A DNA stretch of 64,000 nucleotides from Posidonia oceanica (GCA_037176725.1 JAZBRS010000077.1:7378001-7442000), one strand, 5' to 3'; positions 10,720-21,393 are shown, counted from the first letter of the stretch. Notes: generated from the letters alone by a model not told the origin. Translations and numbers: made by a program.

Positions 10720-13540
10720 ATGGCCCAGCGCACCGTCGAGACCCCCCTCACCCTTGCCTCGGAGGTGGTTCCCGCTCCGACCCCTCCGGCTCCCGTTTCT
10801 AACCCCTCTGTGCCCTCTGTGACGCCAGGCTTTTCCCCTCTGTCGTCTGGGGCACCCCAGTTTGCTGTGGGACAGTGGCAGACGCTCGCTCCTCCTGATC
10901 CGGTCGCCGAGTCCATCTTGATGGCCACTTCACGTGTTCCGGAGGCACCACTGACCCCACCTTCTCAGGGTTTTGCCACTTTTGACCCTCCTTCTGCTGC
11001 GGCGACTCTCGCCCTAGGATTCCAGTCTCCTGGACAGTCCGGACCTCTTGGTTCTGGTTCCTCGCCGGCACTGCAATTCAGTGTTCCCACTGACGGGACA
11101 CCTGAAGAGCAGTACCAGCAACTGATGGACACTATCCAGCGGCTGCAGGGTATAGCTCTATCAGTCCGCCCTCCTTCCCCCCTGTTGTTCCTGAGGTTCC
11201 TGTGCGGCCTGCTCTCGCACATCTTGCACTGCACTCTGCACTCCTGCCTAGACCATCGTCCCAACTGCTCACAGTTCCGACGATGGGGGCACGTATTCCG
11301 CCTCTTGCATCAACACCACATCACACACAGCATGCACCTCCGCCACCTGGTGGCCAGTCATTCGGACTGGTGGGAGCACAGTATCTCGTAGGCCCGTCCC
11401 CCGGCACCGCCCCGGTACGGCCGCTGATGCTCCATCATCCTGCACCCACCGCACAGCATACCGTCTATCCTCCCCCTTTGCATCAGGCTCAGAATTCCAC
11501 ATGCATCCCTCCCTGCACTCCACCACAGCACGGGTATGCCGGCCATCACCTTGCGTCACCAGACGACGTGATGGTAGATCCGGAGCAGCACCTCGGTGCG
11601 ACCCAATCGGCATACGTGGTCCCCGCCCCCGCTGCCCCATCACCTGTAGCAGCTATTCCAGACCCCATTAACAACCGGATGGACGTTCTGGAGAAAGCAC
11701 TGCGTCTAGTGCAGGGCACGGACCACCAGACCTACCAGTTTCGAGACCTCTGCTGTTTCCCAGAGGCTGTACTCCCCCCGAAGTTCAAAATACTGGACTT
11801 CGAGAAGTATGATGGTAGGGGCTGCCCCATAGCCCATCTGAAGGCGTATTGCGGTAATCTTGCCCAACTCCAGGCAGACGAGAGGTTGCTGATCCGCCTA
11901 TTCCAAAAGAGTTTGTCTGGTCCGGCCCTCAAGTGGTTCACCTCGCTTGACATGGCTACGATCAAGACTTGGAACGACCTAAGCTAGGCGTTCTTGGAAC
12001 AGTACTCCTTCAACCTCGATCTGGTCCCAAAGCGCGCGGACTTGGTCGCAACCAAGCAGAATCCGGGCGAGCCGTTCGGGGAGTACGTCGGCCGCTGGCG
12101 TGCCCTTGCCTCGCAAGTTCGAGATAGGCCTTTCGACGAGGAGTCTATCAAGATCATCATAAAAGGGGCACAGCCGTCCACCGGAGCTTTGCTTAGCATC
12201 CAACCCGTCACAACCTTCACTGCTTTGATCCGAGCTGGCACTCGCGTAGAGAGTTCGTTGCGGAGTGGCAACTTCCCCGCACTCTCTGTGCTTGCCAGGC
12301 AGGCCCCCGCCAGCAACGACGGTAGTAGCAGCAGCGCCATCAACAACAACAGCAGTCTCAACAACAATCGTCCCAAGAGGAAGGATCCGCCGAAGCCCGT
12401 TGTCGCATACGTCGACTCCCCTGCTGCGCCCGTCTGTCTGGCGTCCCGGCCTGCCCCTCCTCAGATCTATTACGCACCTGCACCTAGGGCACACCCTACA
12501 CCACAGATCACTACCACCGCTCGATCGGTCTATCCTGCCGCACCGGTTCAGCAAGGACAATTCCCGAGGCCGAGACGGCCACCCATGGAGAAGCGGAAGT
12601 TCGCCCCACTGGTGGAACCGCTCACTGCCGTCCTCTCGAAGGTTGCGTCGCTCCTGAGATTTCCGGAGGTTCGCCCGCCACCAAACCCACTACCGCATTG
12701 GTTTAAGGCGAACCTTTTCTGCGACTTTCATCGAAGCGTCGGGCATTCGACTGATAGTTGCTTCACTCTCCAGAATGCTATCCAGGACTTGATCGAATCG
12801 GGAACGATTGTGATCGACACGCACGAGGCGTCCACTTCTGCACCATCTCATGCACCTGCATCAGCATCTACCCCAGCTAATGTTGTCTGCCGACCCCTGC
12901 CGGAGCACTCCTATTCAGGAGGCGCAGGGACCTCAGGAATTCACTCCCTGTTTCCTTCTGGGTCTCTAACATCTGTGGTGGATCCTTCCGAGCTTATCCA
13001 TGATGTTTCAACTCCCTTTCCAGTCTCTCTCTATCTTGCAGCTATCGCCGGTTCCGAGTCGGGCGTCCATATGATCCGACCGTGCGCCAGGCCGGAGCGT
13101 TCTCCTGCATCAGCCGCCATGCTTTCCCGGGCCCAAGCCCCAATACATCTCCTAGCCAGACCTCAGCCAGAGCTTCCCGTGCACCTACTAGCAAGACCTC
13201 AGTCCCCACCTAGCTTGCCTTCCCAACTACCCACCTACCCATGCCCTCCTCAGCCTGTAGCCCCTCTCGTGCTCGCCGCACGCGCTCCCGTGGTTATTAA
13301 CCTAACCCGGGATACCCATCGCGTACCCTACAGCTACGCCACAGAAATGTGTGCGGAAGTGACGCGATCGGGGAGGGTCTACAGACCTCCGGCACTAGTA
13401 ACCAGACCTAGTCATCCACAACCTACCATACCTTTGCCCTCAGTCCAGCCTACAGCCCCACTACCTTCAGGCCAGCCTCTCGAATCCACCATAGCTGAAC
13501 CTGTCCCTACAACCGCACCGCCTGCTACCAAGAAATGCCA
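10720..13540 (+). pseudogene. Element A gag (capsid and nucleocapsid, decayed)
   Basis: Gag would form the virus-like particle that packages the RNA. The ATG at 10720 has G at -3 and +4 and matches the MAQ start of B and C. A Pro/Ser/Ala-rich N-terminal part is followed by the retrotransposon gag domain (about 11,784-12,270: FEKYDGRGCP, LKAYC, GPALKWFTSLD, FLEQYSF, FGEYVGRW). A single zinc knuckle, C-x2-H-x4-H-x4-C, lies at 12720-12761, followed by a Pro-rich tail. Breaks: a frame change at the C6 run 11177-11182, where B and C have no such run, and a TAG at 11985-11987 in place of Gln CAG. Only the rest of the frame is open up to 14385. Confidence 0.9.
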
Positions 13541-14387
13541 GCCTAAAGCCGACATCACATCCCAGCTCAAAAAAATCAAGGCCGACATATCCATCTGGGA
13601 CCTAATACACACTTCTGCCGAGCATCGCGAGGCCTTCCTTCGCGTGTTCCAAGCCGCCCGTGTGTCCCAAGCCATAGAACCTGCCGCCTTGGAAAGCATG
13701 GTCGGGATGATCGTGGAGCCCCAGGTCATCACTTTCACAAGTGATGAGCTGCCTCCGGCGGGGATTAATCACAATCAACCCTTGTTTGTCACGGTACAAT
13801 TCAAGAACTTTCGCATTCCCCTTGCACTGGTTGATAATGAGTCAGGCCTTAACGTCTGTCCCTTGCGAACAGCAACCAAGCTCGGATTCAAGGCTGAGGA
13901 CATTACTCCAGCTGTAAAGGGAATGACAGCTTTTGATAATACTCACCATGACGCTCTAGGGATTCTGATTATTCCTCTGATCATTGGTCCGGTCACATTC
14001 GAGGTGGAATTCTACGTCGTCGACTTGGAACCTAACTTCAACTTTCTGCTTGGGCGCCCTTGGCTCCACAAGCATCAGGTCATCCCCTCGACCCTCCATC
14101 GCATGATCAAGTTCCGCCGAGGCGACGATGTTATCGTTGTCATGGCGGAGAATTTTGAGAAGGAGCGGATCGAGGCGATTTCTTCTATCTCTTCGCGGAC
14201 TGTCCCCTTTGATCCTGATCTCTCGAATGCCTTGTATCGCATTAATCGGTGCGAGCCGGTTAACTTTGTACCAGATCTTGAGCGTGTCAACTCCTTGACC
14301 GTTCACAACGACCCCTTTCGGATGGTCGAGAACGTTTGTCACAGATGGGGCTACGTCAAAGGGACACCGCTCGGGCGACATGGCTAA
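13541..14387 (+). pseudogene. Element A protease
   Basis: This is the retropepsin-type aspartic protease that would cut the Gag-Pol precursor, in the same frame as gag. Landmarks are PLFVTVQFKNFRIPL, the active-site loop LVDNESGLNV, then FEVEFYVVDLEPNFNFLLGRPWLHKH, the conserved LLGRPWL block of plant gypsy proteases. B and C read DNGSG in the active-site loop; A reads DNESG because GGG became GAG at 13839-13841, so activity is doubtful. The frame stops at 14385-14387, where Gln CAA has become TAA. Confidence 0.88.
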
Positions 14388-15923
14388 GGAATCGCTGAAC
14401 CGATCATGGCGGAAGAACGAAGAGACAATGAGGGTCTAGGTTACAACCCTCACTCCGATAAAGGCAAGCACCCGCAAGCAAAGAATCAGAGAATGGTCAT
14501 ACCTCGGAGCTTGGCTAACTTTACAAGTGCAGGTATCCTGGGCTCAAGCGCAGTTCAAGCCGTAGTGCAGTCAGAGCCGTGTCAAAGCCCTCCGCCACCG
14601 GAGGAGGACTGGGTCTGCGTTGAGGACTATTACTCGAACGAGGAACAGTCGGGCACGACAGGGGCAGTTCAGACTTGCAGTGAAAGCCAGCCAAGCCCAA
14701 CAGCACATCAGTCGGTTTATCTGGCCGCTCCTTCCACAGATCACGAAGCAGCAGTCTTGGCAGAACCCTTGGTAGATTTGGCAGTCTCTGACTCTCCTGC
14801 AGCCATGTCAGCAATACCAGCACCAATTCAAGCACAGTCAGTCAGTTCGCATGCAACCGTGGTCGCATCAGTGCGACTACCACATTCGCAGAAAGGTCAA
14901 TCGCTGAGCCCAGTCAGCAGCACAGCTCAGCCCTTTTCAGAGGCCGTACCATAGGCAATACAGCCAGCTCAATCAGTCATGCACCCCCTTGCCGCAGACC
15001 GGCGACTTTCATGGCCAGATCCTATAGCATCGGAGGCCGAGCTCTCGTCGTCGTCATCAGTCACGGAGAACCAGCTGAGCATTGTGGTCTCCCGGCCCTC
15101 GGGCCTTCAAGAGAGCACCTCGGCCCATCCTCTGACAGCAGTAGTCACTCTGGCAGCATATCCATCTGCAATCCCTCTGACTAGACCATCTGGGTCTCCC
15201 TTGCCGGGACAATCGCAATCAGGCGCGCCCGTGAGTCAAAAGATACAAGTACCAGAGGCAGTGATCCATCTCGCAGCCGAGCCAGTGCCTCAGGCCCTCG
15301 GCGCCTACTATGTCGATTCACCTCCAGATGAGGAAGAAGGAGGGGCGATAGAAGCCCAGGACGATTCATGGATGTCTGATTTGGAGCTGCTTTACCAAGA
15401 ACAGCTCGAATCCATAGTGGAAGACCTGGCACAGCACCAAGGCGCAGAAAGGAAAGGAAAAGCCGTAGTTACGGATCCTCCTCTGCGAGAGAACCACACC
15501 TCCATCATGGCCCTGGAAGGAAACTCAAGAGTGCCGGACTCCTCTAGACCCGATGAGCTCATTACCATTCAACCCGAAGGTGGGTCTAGTGGGCTTGTGC
15601 AGCACATGCCTCATTCGGGGAGGACAGCAAGGGGCGGCCGTATCCAAGTCAACCGCCAGTCCGATATGCCTTCCACAAGTACATTAGCAGATTCAGAAGA
15701 AGAGGCACCAGTGGATCACACAACAACGGCAACAGAACAGAAAGCAAAATCAGTGACAGAGTTGTCAGGAGTTTCAGTGGCAAAGTCATCAGCAGTATCA
15801 GTCGCAGAACTGGCAAGGCTTTCAGTAGTATCAGCAGAACATGCAGCTGTATCATCAGCAGCAGAGCAGACGGGAGAAGTTGTCAGAACAGAGGCCGCGC
15901 GCCGAGGATACAGAAATTCTTGA
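14388..15923 (+). pseudogene. Element A protease-RT spacer
   Basis: This continues the gag-protease frame as an acidic and Ser/Ala/Pro-rich linker. One TAG at 14952-14954 replaces a Gln CAG; otherwise the frame is open to 15921. The islands EEDWVCVEDYYSNEEQSGTT, YYVDSPPDEEEG and SWMSDLELLYQEQLES are shared with B and C, and the last two are recognisable in D (58,640-58,815). It ends RRGYRNS just where B continues into the RT lead, so the frame runs into the pol deletion. No known domain is recognised. Confidence 0.78.
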
Positions 15924-15990
15924 GGACGTGGACCAGGTCGAGCAGTCTGAGCCGGTCAACATGTGCTACCTCAAGAAGTACTATCAGTAG
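15919..15990 (+). pseudogene. Element A pol scar: last codons of integrase after an RT-integrase deletion
   Basis: Directly after the spacer the sequence encodes, in another frame, ILEDVDQVEQSEPVNMCYLKKYYQ and a TAG at 15988-15990, which is the C-terminus of integrase in B, C and D. About 3.5 kb (RT, RNase H and nearly all integrase) is missing compared with B. The join lies near an ATTCTTGAGG/ACTCGAG-like match, so a short-homology deletion is likely. Confidence 0.88.
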
Positions 15991-17357
15991 CTGGGAGTAG
16001 CCATTGCGGATTCTTCCTCCCACTTGTCATATCTTCACCACTTGCATGTCTTCGTATCTCTTTTCGCTCTATCTCCGCCCTACTTCACTTCATCCCGTTT
16101 CCTACATTTCCTGACGTTGCAGCACTCCTGTGCATCCCTGCTCATCCTGTTCACATTCCTCACCAAATCATGCATTGCATTCTGCCCGGTGATGAAAACC
16201 GGAGGTGCTTGCCTGCTGCGAAAGGAGTTTCCCGACCTCACTCGATGCTACTTAGATGTCTTGACTAGCGAGGGAGCCACCACTCAATGAGAGCGGGCGA
16301 AATGCCCAAGCCCTTAAGGACTTACACTCCTAGAAGAGCGCTAGGTTTTAGCCAGAAAGCCATACACATCCCAACCTAGATGTGCGGAAAAAGAGAGAGA
16401 AAAAGAAAGCCAAAAGTCTGTACCTGAAAGACCCTAATGCCCATCTCCCCTGAGGGAGGGGACAGCGGAAACCTGCAAGCCCAAAAAAAAAAAGAGAGAG
16501 CAAGGAAAATGAAAAAGAAAAAAGAGACCAAAAAAAAGGGAACAAAAAAAAACAAAAGGAAAATGATGAAAAAGAAAGGGAGGGAGACAAAGGCCCCATT
16601 CCCGCAAAAAACCAAAAAAAGAGAGCGAAAAAAAAAAAAGAAAAAAAGAAGAAGAGAATAAAGGCAGGCCGCGTAACCCCGCACCTCTCACCTACCCCAG
16701 AAAAGAGTCAAAGCCCGGGTCGAGTCCTCCTCGCTTCCAAAATGGAAATAAAGAGAGCCCTGCACACCGACATTAAAAAAAAAAGAGAGAAGAAAGAAGT
16801 AGGAGTTGGTGTAAGTCCTTGAGAGTTTGACATAGAGCCCGCCCTCTCTACACCACCACCAAACATCACCAACATCCTTTCCTCGAGTGCCACCAACAAG
16901 TTAGGAGTCTGAGTAGAGTCCGGTGAGTTAAGGACTGCTCCCTTTCTATACAGCAGGCACCAAAGCACCCCGATACTGAGGGCAAACTACACCAAATCAC
17001 ACGCATTCGCATTTCCCAGTCATCTCCACTCCTTCTGATCATTCCGCTCCGCAAAGGCTTGCTCCAGCGCTGAGACAGTACCTCTACTTAGCATGCGTTG
17101 GCACCGTCAGGCTGCGACGACCCGGGGTTCCCGACAGCCCCCGCCACATCAACAAGAATGCCCTTATGCTTATACATGTTCCATTGCCATCGTCTGAATG
17201 TTTACTGCTAAATGTGCTGCACTGTTTTTACCAGTTTCAGAATCTGCTTTCCTATGATGGTTTTGTGCCTACATGAGCTCTGATAATTCACAGTCTTGGC
17301 AACAGGTATCTGAAGACTCTTGTGACAGCCGTCTGCCCACATCCTGCAATCTGTGCA
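15991..17357 (+). other. Element A region between pol scar and PMD ORF
   Basis: No gene is seen. Bases 16,180-16,330 and 16,800-17,050 match the post-pol region of element D (62,810-62,950 and 63,290-63,470). A purine-rich low-complexity block fills 16,385-16,660 and another lies at 16,770-16,800. The region may act as the 5' untranslated part or promoter of the ORF that follows, but no TATA box or splice site is clear. Confidence 0.65.
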
Positions 17358-18560
17358 ATGGGTTTCCCCACCTTGGTAACCCCCACACACTGTTCTGAGA
17401 TCCTGCGAGGATGGATCGGCAAGCTTACAAAAGATGACTACGATAAGCTGCGCCTGTGGGGCATTCCGACCAAATTGCTAAAGGCTGCTGATGTAGAAGT
17501 AAGCCGCCATCTTCTGTGTGCTGCTGCGCGATTCTGGAAATCGGCACACCATGTCTTTCGTTTCGGCAGAACCGAACTGACACCTACACTGGAAGAAGTG
17601 CGCCGGATCTGCGGCTTTTCCAAGATCTTGGGGCCGCCCATCTTCATGAGGCGTGACGGATACATGGCAGTCCTGAAACAGCTGACCGGCCTCTCTACCC
17701 AAAGTTGCCAGCAGAAGCTGATTTGTACTAGCGGGCCCATGCCTCTACTTCGCCTAGCGTACTTTGATGATATTGTGGAAAAGCGCACTGAACTCGGAGA
17801 CGAGCTGTGGCTCCGAGGGTTTGTCACCCGTTTCCTAGGCGAGCTGGTCTTTACTCATGGCAAGGTAACAGTGGCCGTCGAGATCGCTGAAATAGCACTC
17901 GCTGTGGTGACCCAGCACATAGACCTGGCACCAGTCGTTCTGGCAGAGACCTACCGCGGTTTGGACTGCATCTCTCATCGCTGCCGCCACTTTCATGGCT
18001 GTGGATCATTCATTCAGGTCTGGCTAGCGGCGCACACTGAGATAGACCTTCTGCGCCCCCAAGTACATGCTTTCGAGGCCTACTGCAGCAGCGGCCATGC
18101 CAAGGCAGTCAAGAGCGTCAAGGAAGAATATGAAAGGCTATCGGGACTGACAGACGACACAGTCACATGGCGCATCATTCCTTCTGCAGCCGAAGCATTC
18201 ACTGTCTTCTTCAATGTGCGTGACATGCGGTTGGTTGTGCTACCGGGATTCACTGCGGGTGTAGAATATCACCCTATCAGAGTCATGCGCCAATTCGGCT
18301 TCCAGCAAGACGCCTATGTCGACAGCACAACGCCTAAGCTCCTTCAAGAATATCCCCTCAGTGCAACTGCCCCCACGAAGGAGCTGGCCAACCTGATGCA
18401 GCATGGGGTGCGATCAACAGACATCGCTGCAATAGGAGGCGTAGGGTGTACCCCTAAGTACATCACTAAAGTGCAGGACCTCTGGCCCATTGACGAAATC
18501 CCGCCAAGCGGTCCCTTGTTCCCTGACTTTGGAAGATCAAAGAAGGCCCGAACCGGCTAG
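17358..18560 (+). CDS. Plant-mobile-domain (DUF7745-like) protein carried by element A
   Basis: This is an intact ORF of 400 codons. I choose the ATG at 17358 (purine at -3, G at +4); the frame is open 12 codons further up with no ATG. It fits the plant mobile domain group, a family found both in plant genes and in transposable elements and without an established biochemical activity. Supporting blocks are FRFGRTELTPTLEE (residues 67-80), LAETYRGLD (195-203), HFHGCGSFIQVWLAAH (211-226) and EYHPIRVMRQFGFQQ (303-317). No signal peptide or membrane segment is evident. The C-terminus is basic (RSKKAR), possibly nuclear-targeting. It lies in sense orientation after the pol scar. It has no stop although the gag-protease of the same element has three, which suggests later capture or selection. 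The equivalent region is missing in C and not seen in B or D. Confidence 0.75.
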   Translation: MGFPTLVTPTHCSEILRGWIGKLTKDDYDKLRLWGIPTKLLKAADVEVSRHLLCAAARFWKSAHHVFRFGRTELTPTLEEVRRICGFSKILGPPIFMRRDGYMAVLKQLTGLSTQSCQQKLICTSGPMPLLRLAYFDDIVEKRTELGDELWLRGFVTRFLGELVFTHGKVTVAVEIAEIALAVVTQHIDLAPVVLAETYRGLDCISHRCRHFHGCGSFIQVWLAAHTEIDLLRPQVHAFEAYCSSGHAKAVKSVKEEYERLSGLTDDTVTWRIIPSAAEAFTVFFNVRDMRLVVLPGFTAGVEYHPIRVMRQFGFQQDAYVDSTTPKLLQEYPLSATAPTKELANLMQHGVRSTDIAAIGGVGCTPKYITKVQDLWPIDEIPPSGPLFPDFGRSKKARTG

Positions 18561-19012
18561 AGCCATCATGCAGCTGTCACTCTGTCTTCCTTTCAAGTTG
18601 TGCTGTACTTTTTGGCCCGCCACGGGCATGTAACCAACAATGCTATCAATGCAAAACTGTTTTGCGCTGGCTATTCACATTTCAAAGCTGATCATGCATC
18701 CCATGCTCCTCGTCGCTCACATCCGGAGGCCCCTTGGCCCGACTGATTGCTCACATAACGCAGGAAAGTCCTCAGCAAACGACCCAGGCTCCAGGACCTT
18801 TGCGAACCCGCGCCGTCCGACCTGCCACCGGACATCCCCGGCTGAGTCTCCTTTGGGCTGGTACCCCAAACTACTCGTCTGACAGACATGTCAGTTCTGT
18901 CCATCCTTCGCTTTTCTCGATACCAGGGACGTTTCGACCAACCCCTGGTATCATCCTGATACCAGGGGCATCTTTTCAGACGCCCCGCGGTATCTCACCC
19001 TTATCGCATTCC
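18561..19012 (+). other. Element A unique stretch after the PMD ORF
   Basis: No gene is seen. It presumably holds the 3' untranslated end of the PMD transcript. GATACCAGGG-type motifs recur at about 18,918-18,970, and the palindromic arrays follow immediately. Confidence 0.5.
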
Positions 19013-19115
19013 CTCTTTGCCGGCCGATAAGTCCGAAATCTTATCACCTTACTCAATCAATCAATCTCATCATTATCTCATCTCCTCTTTGCCGGCCGAT
19101 AAGTCCGACATCTTA
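19013..19115 (+). repeat. Element A: two GATAAG...CTTATC palindromic units
   Basis: The sequence TTTGCCGGCCGATAAGTCCG is followed by a CTTATC arm at 19,017-19,050 and again at 19,087-19,120. GATAAG and CTTATC form 6-bp inverted arms. Element C has the same unit, inverted with the element, in a long array at 38,764-39,365. Confidence 0.8.
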
Positions 19116-19129
19116 TCACCTTTTTCAAT

Positions 19130-19675
19130 CAAGCTTTCATCATTACCTCATCCCCCTTCTTTAGCATTAGTTCTCATCATTACCTCATCCCCCTTCTTTA
19201 GCATTAGTTCTCATCATTACCTCATCTCCCTTCTTTAGCATTAGCTCTCATCATTACCTCATCCCCCTTCTTTAGCATTAGTTCTCATCATTACCTCATC
19301 CCCCTTCTTTAGCATTAGCTCTCATCATTACCTCATCCCCCTTCTTTAGCATTAGTTCTCATCATTACCTCATCCCCCTTTTTTAGCATTAGTTCTCATC
19401 ATTACCTCATCCCCCTTCTTTAGCATTAGCTCTCATCATTACCTCATCCCCCTTCTTTAGCATTAGCTCTCATCATTACCTCACCCCCCTTCTTTAGCAT
19501 TAGCTCTCATCATTACCTCATCCCCCTTCTTTAGCATTAGTTCTCATCATTACCTCACCCCCCTTCTTTAGCTTAACTTCTCATCATGATCTCATCCCCC
19601 TTCTTTAGCAATAACTCTCATCATTACCTCATCTCCCTCTTTAGAAGTAGCCTCTCATCATGATCTCATCCCCTC
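19130..19675 (+). repeat. Element A 37-bp tandem array
   Basis: About 14 copies of a 37-bp unit beginning TCTCATCATTACCTCATCCC and ending TTAGCATTAGT; unit starts at 19172 and 19209 fix the period. The last copies diverge (TCATGATCTC variants) and pass into a CAATCA/CACTCA-rich stretch at 19,680-19,770. It has no coding potential. Confidence 0.93.
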
Positions 19676-19770
19676 TTATCAAGCAATCAAGCACTCATCA
19701 ATCAATCATTCAGCATTCAATCACTCATCAACCAATCACTCATCACTCGATCATTCATCAATCAAGCACC

Positions 19771-20900
19771 CTTAAGCTGATATCCTAAACTATCAACAAT
19801 CAAGCACTCTCAGGCTGATATTCCTAAACTATCGACCCAGGCTGATATTCCTAAACTATCTACTCCCAGGCTGATATCCTAAACTATCTATTCTCAAGCT
19901 GATATTCCTAAACTATCTATCTTCTGGCCGATCCATGGTTGGCCCGCAGTTGTGTTATACGGCTGACATCCAGTAACTGTCCCTCGCAATGCCGCCAGGC
20001 TGATAACCTAAACTATCGATCCAGGCTGATAACCTAAACTATCTAGGCTGATATCCTAAACTATCTATCCAGGCTGATATCCTAAACTATCCGGCATCTG
20101 CGTTATACGGCTGACATCCAGTAACTGTCCCTCGTAATTGCCCTTTCCAGGCTGATAACCTAAACTATCTATCTAGGCTGATATCCTAAACTATCGATCT
20201 AGGCTGATAACCTAAACTATCGATCTAGGCTGATATCCTAAACTATCTATGGCAATTACGTTATACGGCTGATATCCAGTAACTATCCCTTGCAATTGCT
20301 CTTTCTAGGCTGATAACCTAAACTATCTATCTAGGCTGATATCCTAAACTATCTAGGCTGATATCCTAAACTATCGATCTAGGCTGATAACCTAAACTAT
20401 CGATCTAGGCTGATATCCTAAACTATCTATCGCAATTGCATTATACGGCTGACATCCAGTAACTGTCCCTCGCAATGCCGCCAGGCTGATAACCTAAACT
20501 ATCTATCTAGGCTGATAACCTAAACTATCTAGGCTGATATCCTAAACTATCTATCTAGGCTGATATCCTAAACTATCCGGCACTTGCGTTATACGGCTGA
20601 TATCCAGTAACTATCCCTCATGGTTCGCCCTTTCCAGTTGATAGGACTGTAAACTATCTATCTAGGCTGATAACCTAAACTATCTAGGCTGATATCCTAA
20701 ACTATCTATCTAGGCTGATATCCTAAACTATCTATCTAGGCTGATATCCTAAACTATCTATGGCAACCATGTTATACGGCTGATATCCAGTAACTATCAC
20801 TCACAACTGCGCCTTCCGGTTGATAGGACCGTAAACTATCGCCAGGCTGATAACCTAAACTATCGCCCTCGGCTGATGATCTGAAACTCATCCGGTCGAT
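19771..20900 (+). repeat. Element A array of GATA...TATC short palindromes (about 26-bp units)
   Basis: More than 30 units are present. The main one is AGGCTGATATCCTAAACTAT plus a short tail (26 bp), with an AGGCTGATAACC variant. Five or so interspersed blocks read ATACGGCTGACATCCAGTAA followed by CTGTCCCTCGCAAT. On the minus strand each unit reads GATAG...TATC, so it can fold into a small hairpin. Units at 20,630 and 20,815 have the form TTGATAGGACCGTAAACTAT, which is the dominant type in element C (37,835-38,680). Confidence 0.9.
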
Positions 20901-21302
20901 AAGTCCGATAACTTATCACCTCCCCGCGCGACTTCGTCCCAGAAGACGGAGCCCCGCATCCTTCTGTGTTCGGGAAAAGGGTCCACCCCTCCCGTCGCGC
21001 CTTTGTAGCTTTGGCTATCCTTCTTTTCGTGGCAGGTCTGGACCTCCCGTCAAGCTTCGCGGTGCACCACAACGTCCCTCTTCAGCGTCGTCAGCATCGT
21101 CAGCGTCACCCGCGTCGCTTCGGTCCCCCCATCAGTACTAACTCTAGCACTAACTTTTGCATTGCATCCGCATTAGCATGCATCGCATACATTGCATCCC
21201 ATCCATTTGCACCTGCACATTGCGTTGCGGCAACGGGCTACGATCTTCAGCGCATCCGCCGAATAAGTGGCTCACGCCGATAGCAACCCTCTGCACTCGC
21301 CG
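20901..21302 (+). other. Element A pre-terminal unique region
   Basis: No gene is seen. A GC-rich stretch with CGACTTCGTCCC at about 20,928-20,942 resembles the CGACTTC repeats at the end of element D (63,823-64,000), so D's 3' region seems to be an expanded relative of it. GCATTGCATCC-type repeats lie at 21,155-21,215. Confidence 0.55.
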
Positions 21303-21393
21303 GTCAAATGGGGTGTCCCGTCAACCCTGAGCAGCGGCCTCGCTTCGCTCGGCCTCGCTCAGGGAGGGGCATCTGTTGACACCCCATTTTGAC
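21303..21393 (+). promoter_or_regulatory. Element A polypurine tract within a subterminal palindrome
   Basis: The polypurine tract AGGGAGGGG (21361-21369) lies four bases before the 3' LTR and would prime plus-strand cDNA. It is embedded in two nested inverted repeats. Inner arms are CCCTGAGC (21325-21332) and GCTCAGGG (21357-21364), and the right arm overlaps the tract. Outer arms are 21303-21325, which contains TGGGGTGTC and ends TCAAC, and the first bases of the LTR, 21375-21393 (GTTGACACCCCATTTTGAC). The outer left arm is a near reverse complement of the LTR start, with one base fewer and five bases inserted. Confidence 0.8.

Noticed and set aside
11177..11182. Programmed frameshift at the C6 run in A's gag
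   Set aside because: B and C encode the same stretch in one frame without the C-run, so an accidental indel in A is simpler.
16348..16691. Phe/Ser-rich minus-strand ORFs
   Set aside because: These are reverse reads of an A/G-rich low-complexity tract in A's post-pol region.
17358..18560. Plant-mobile-domain ORF as an ordinary host gene
   Set aside because: It lies inside A between its pol scar and 3' LTR in sense orientation, without introns visible or sequence foreign to the element on either side. Capture from a host gene remains possible.
19013..20900. CRISPR-like array
   Set aside because: Short units with short repeats are present, but there are no unique spacers of constant length and no cas genes, and the context is a plant retrotransposon.
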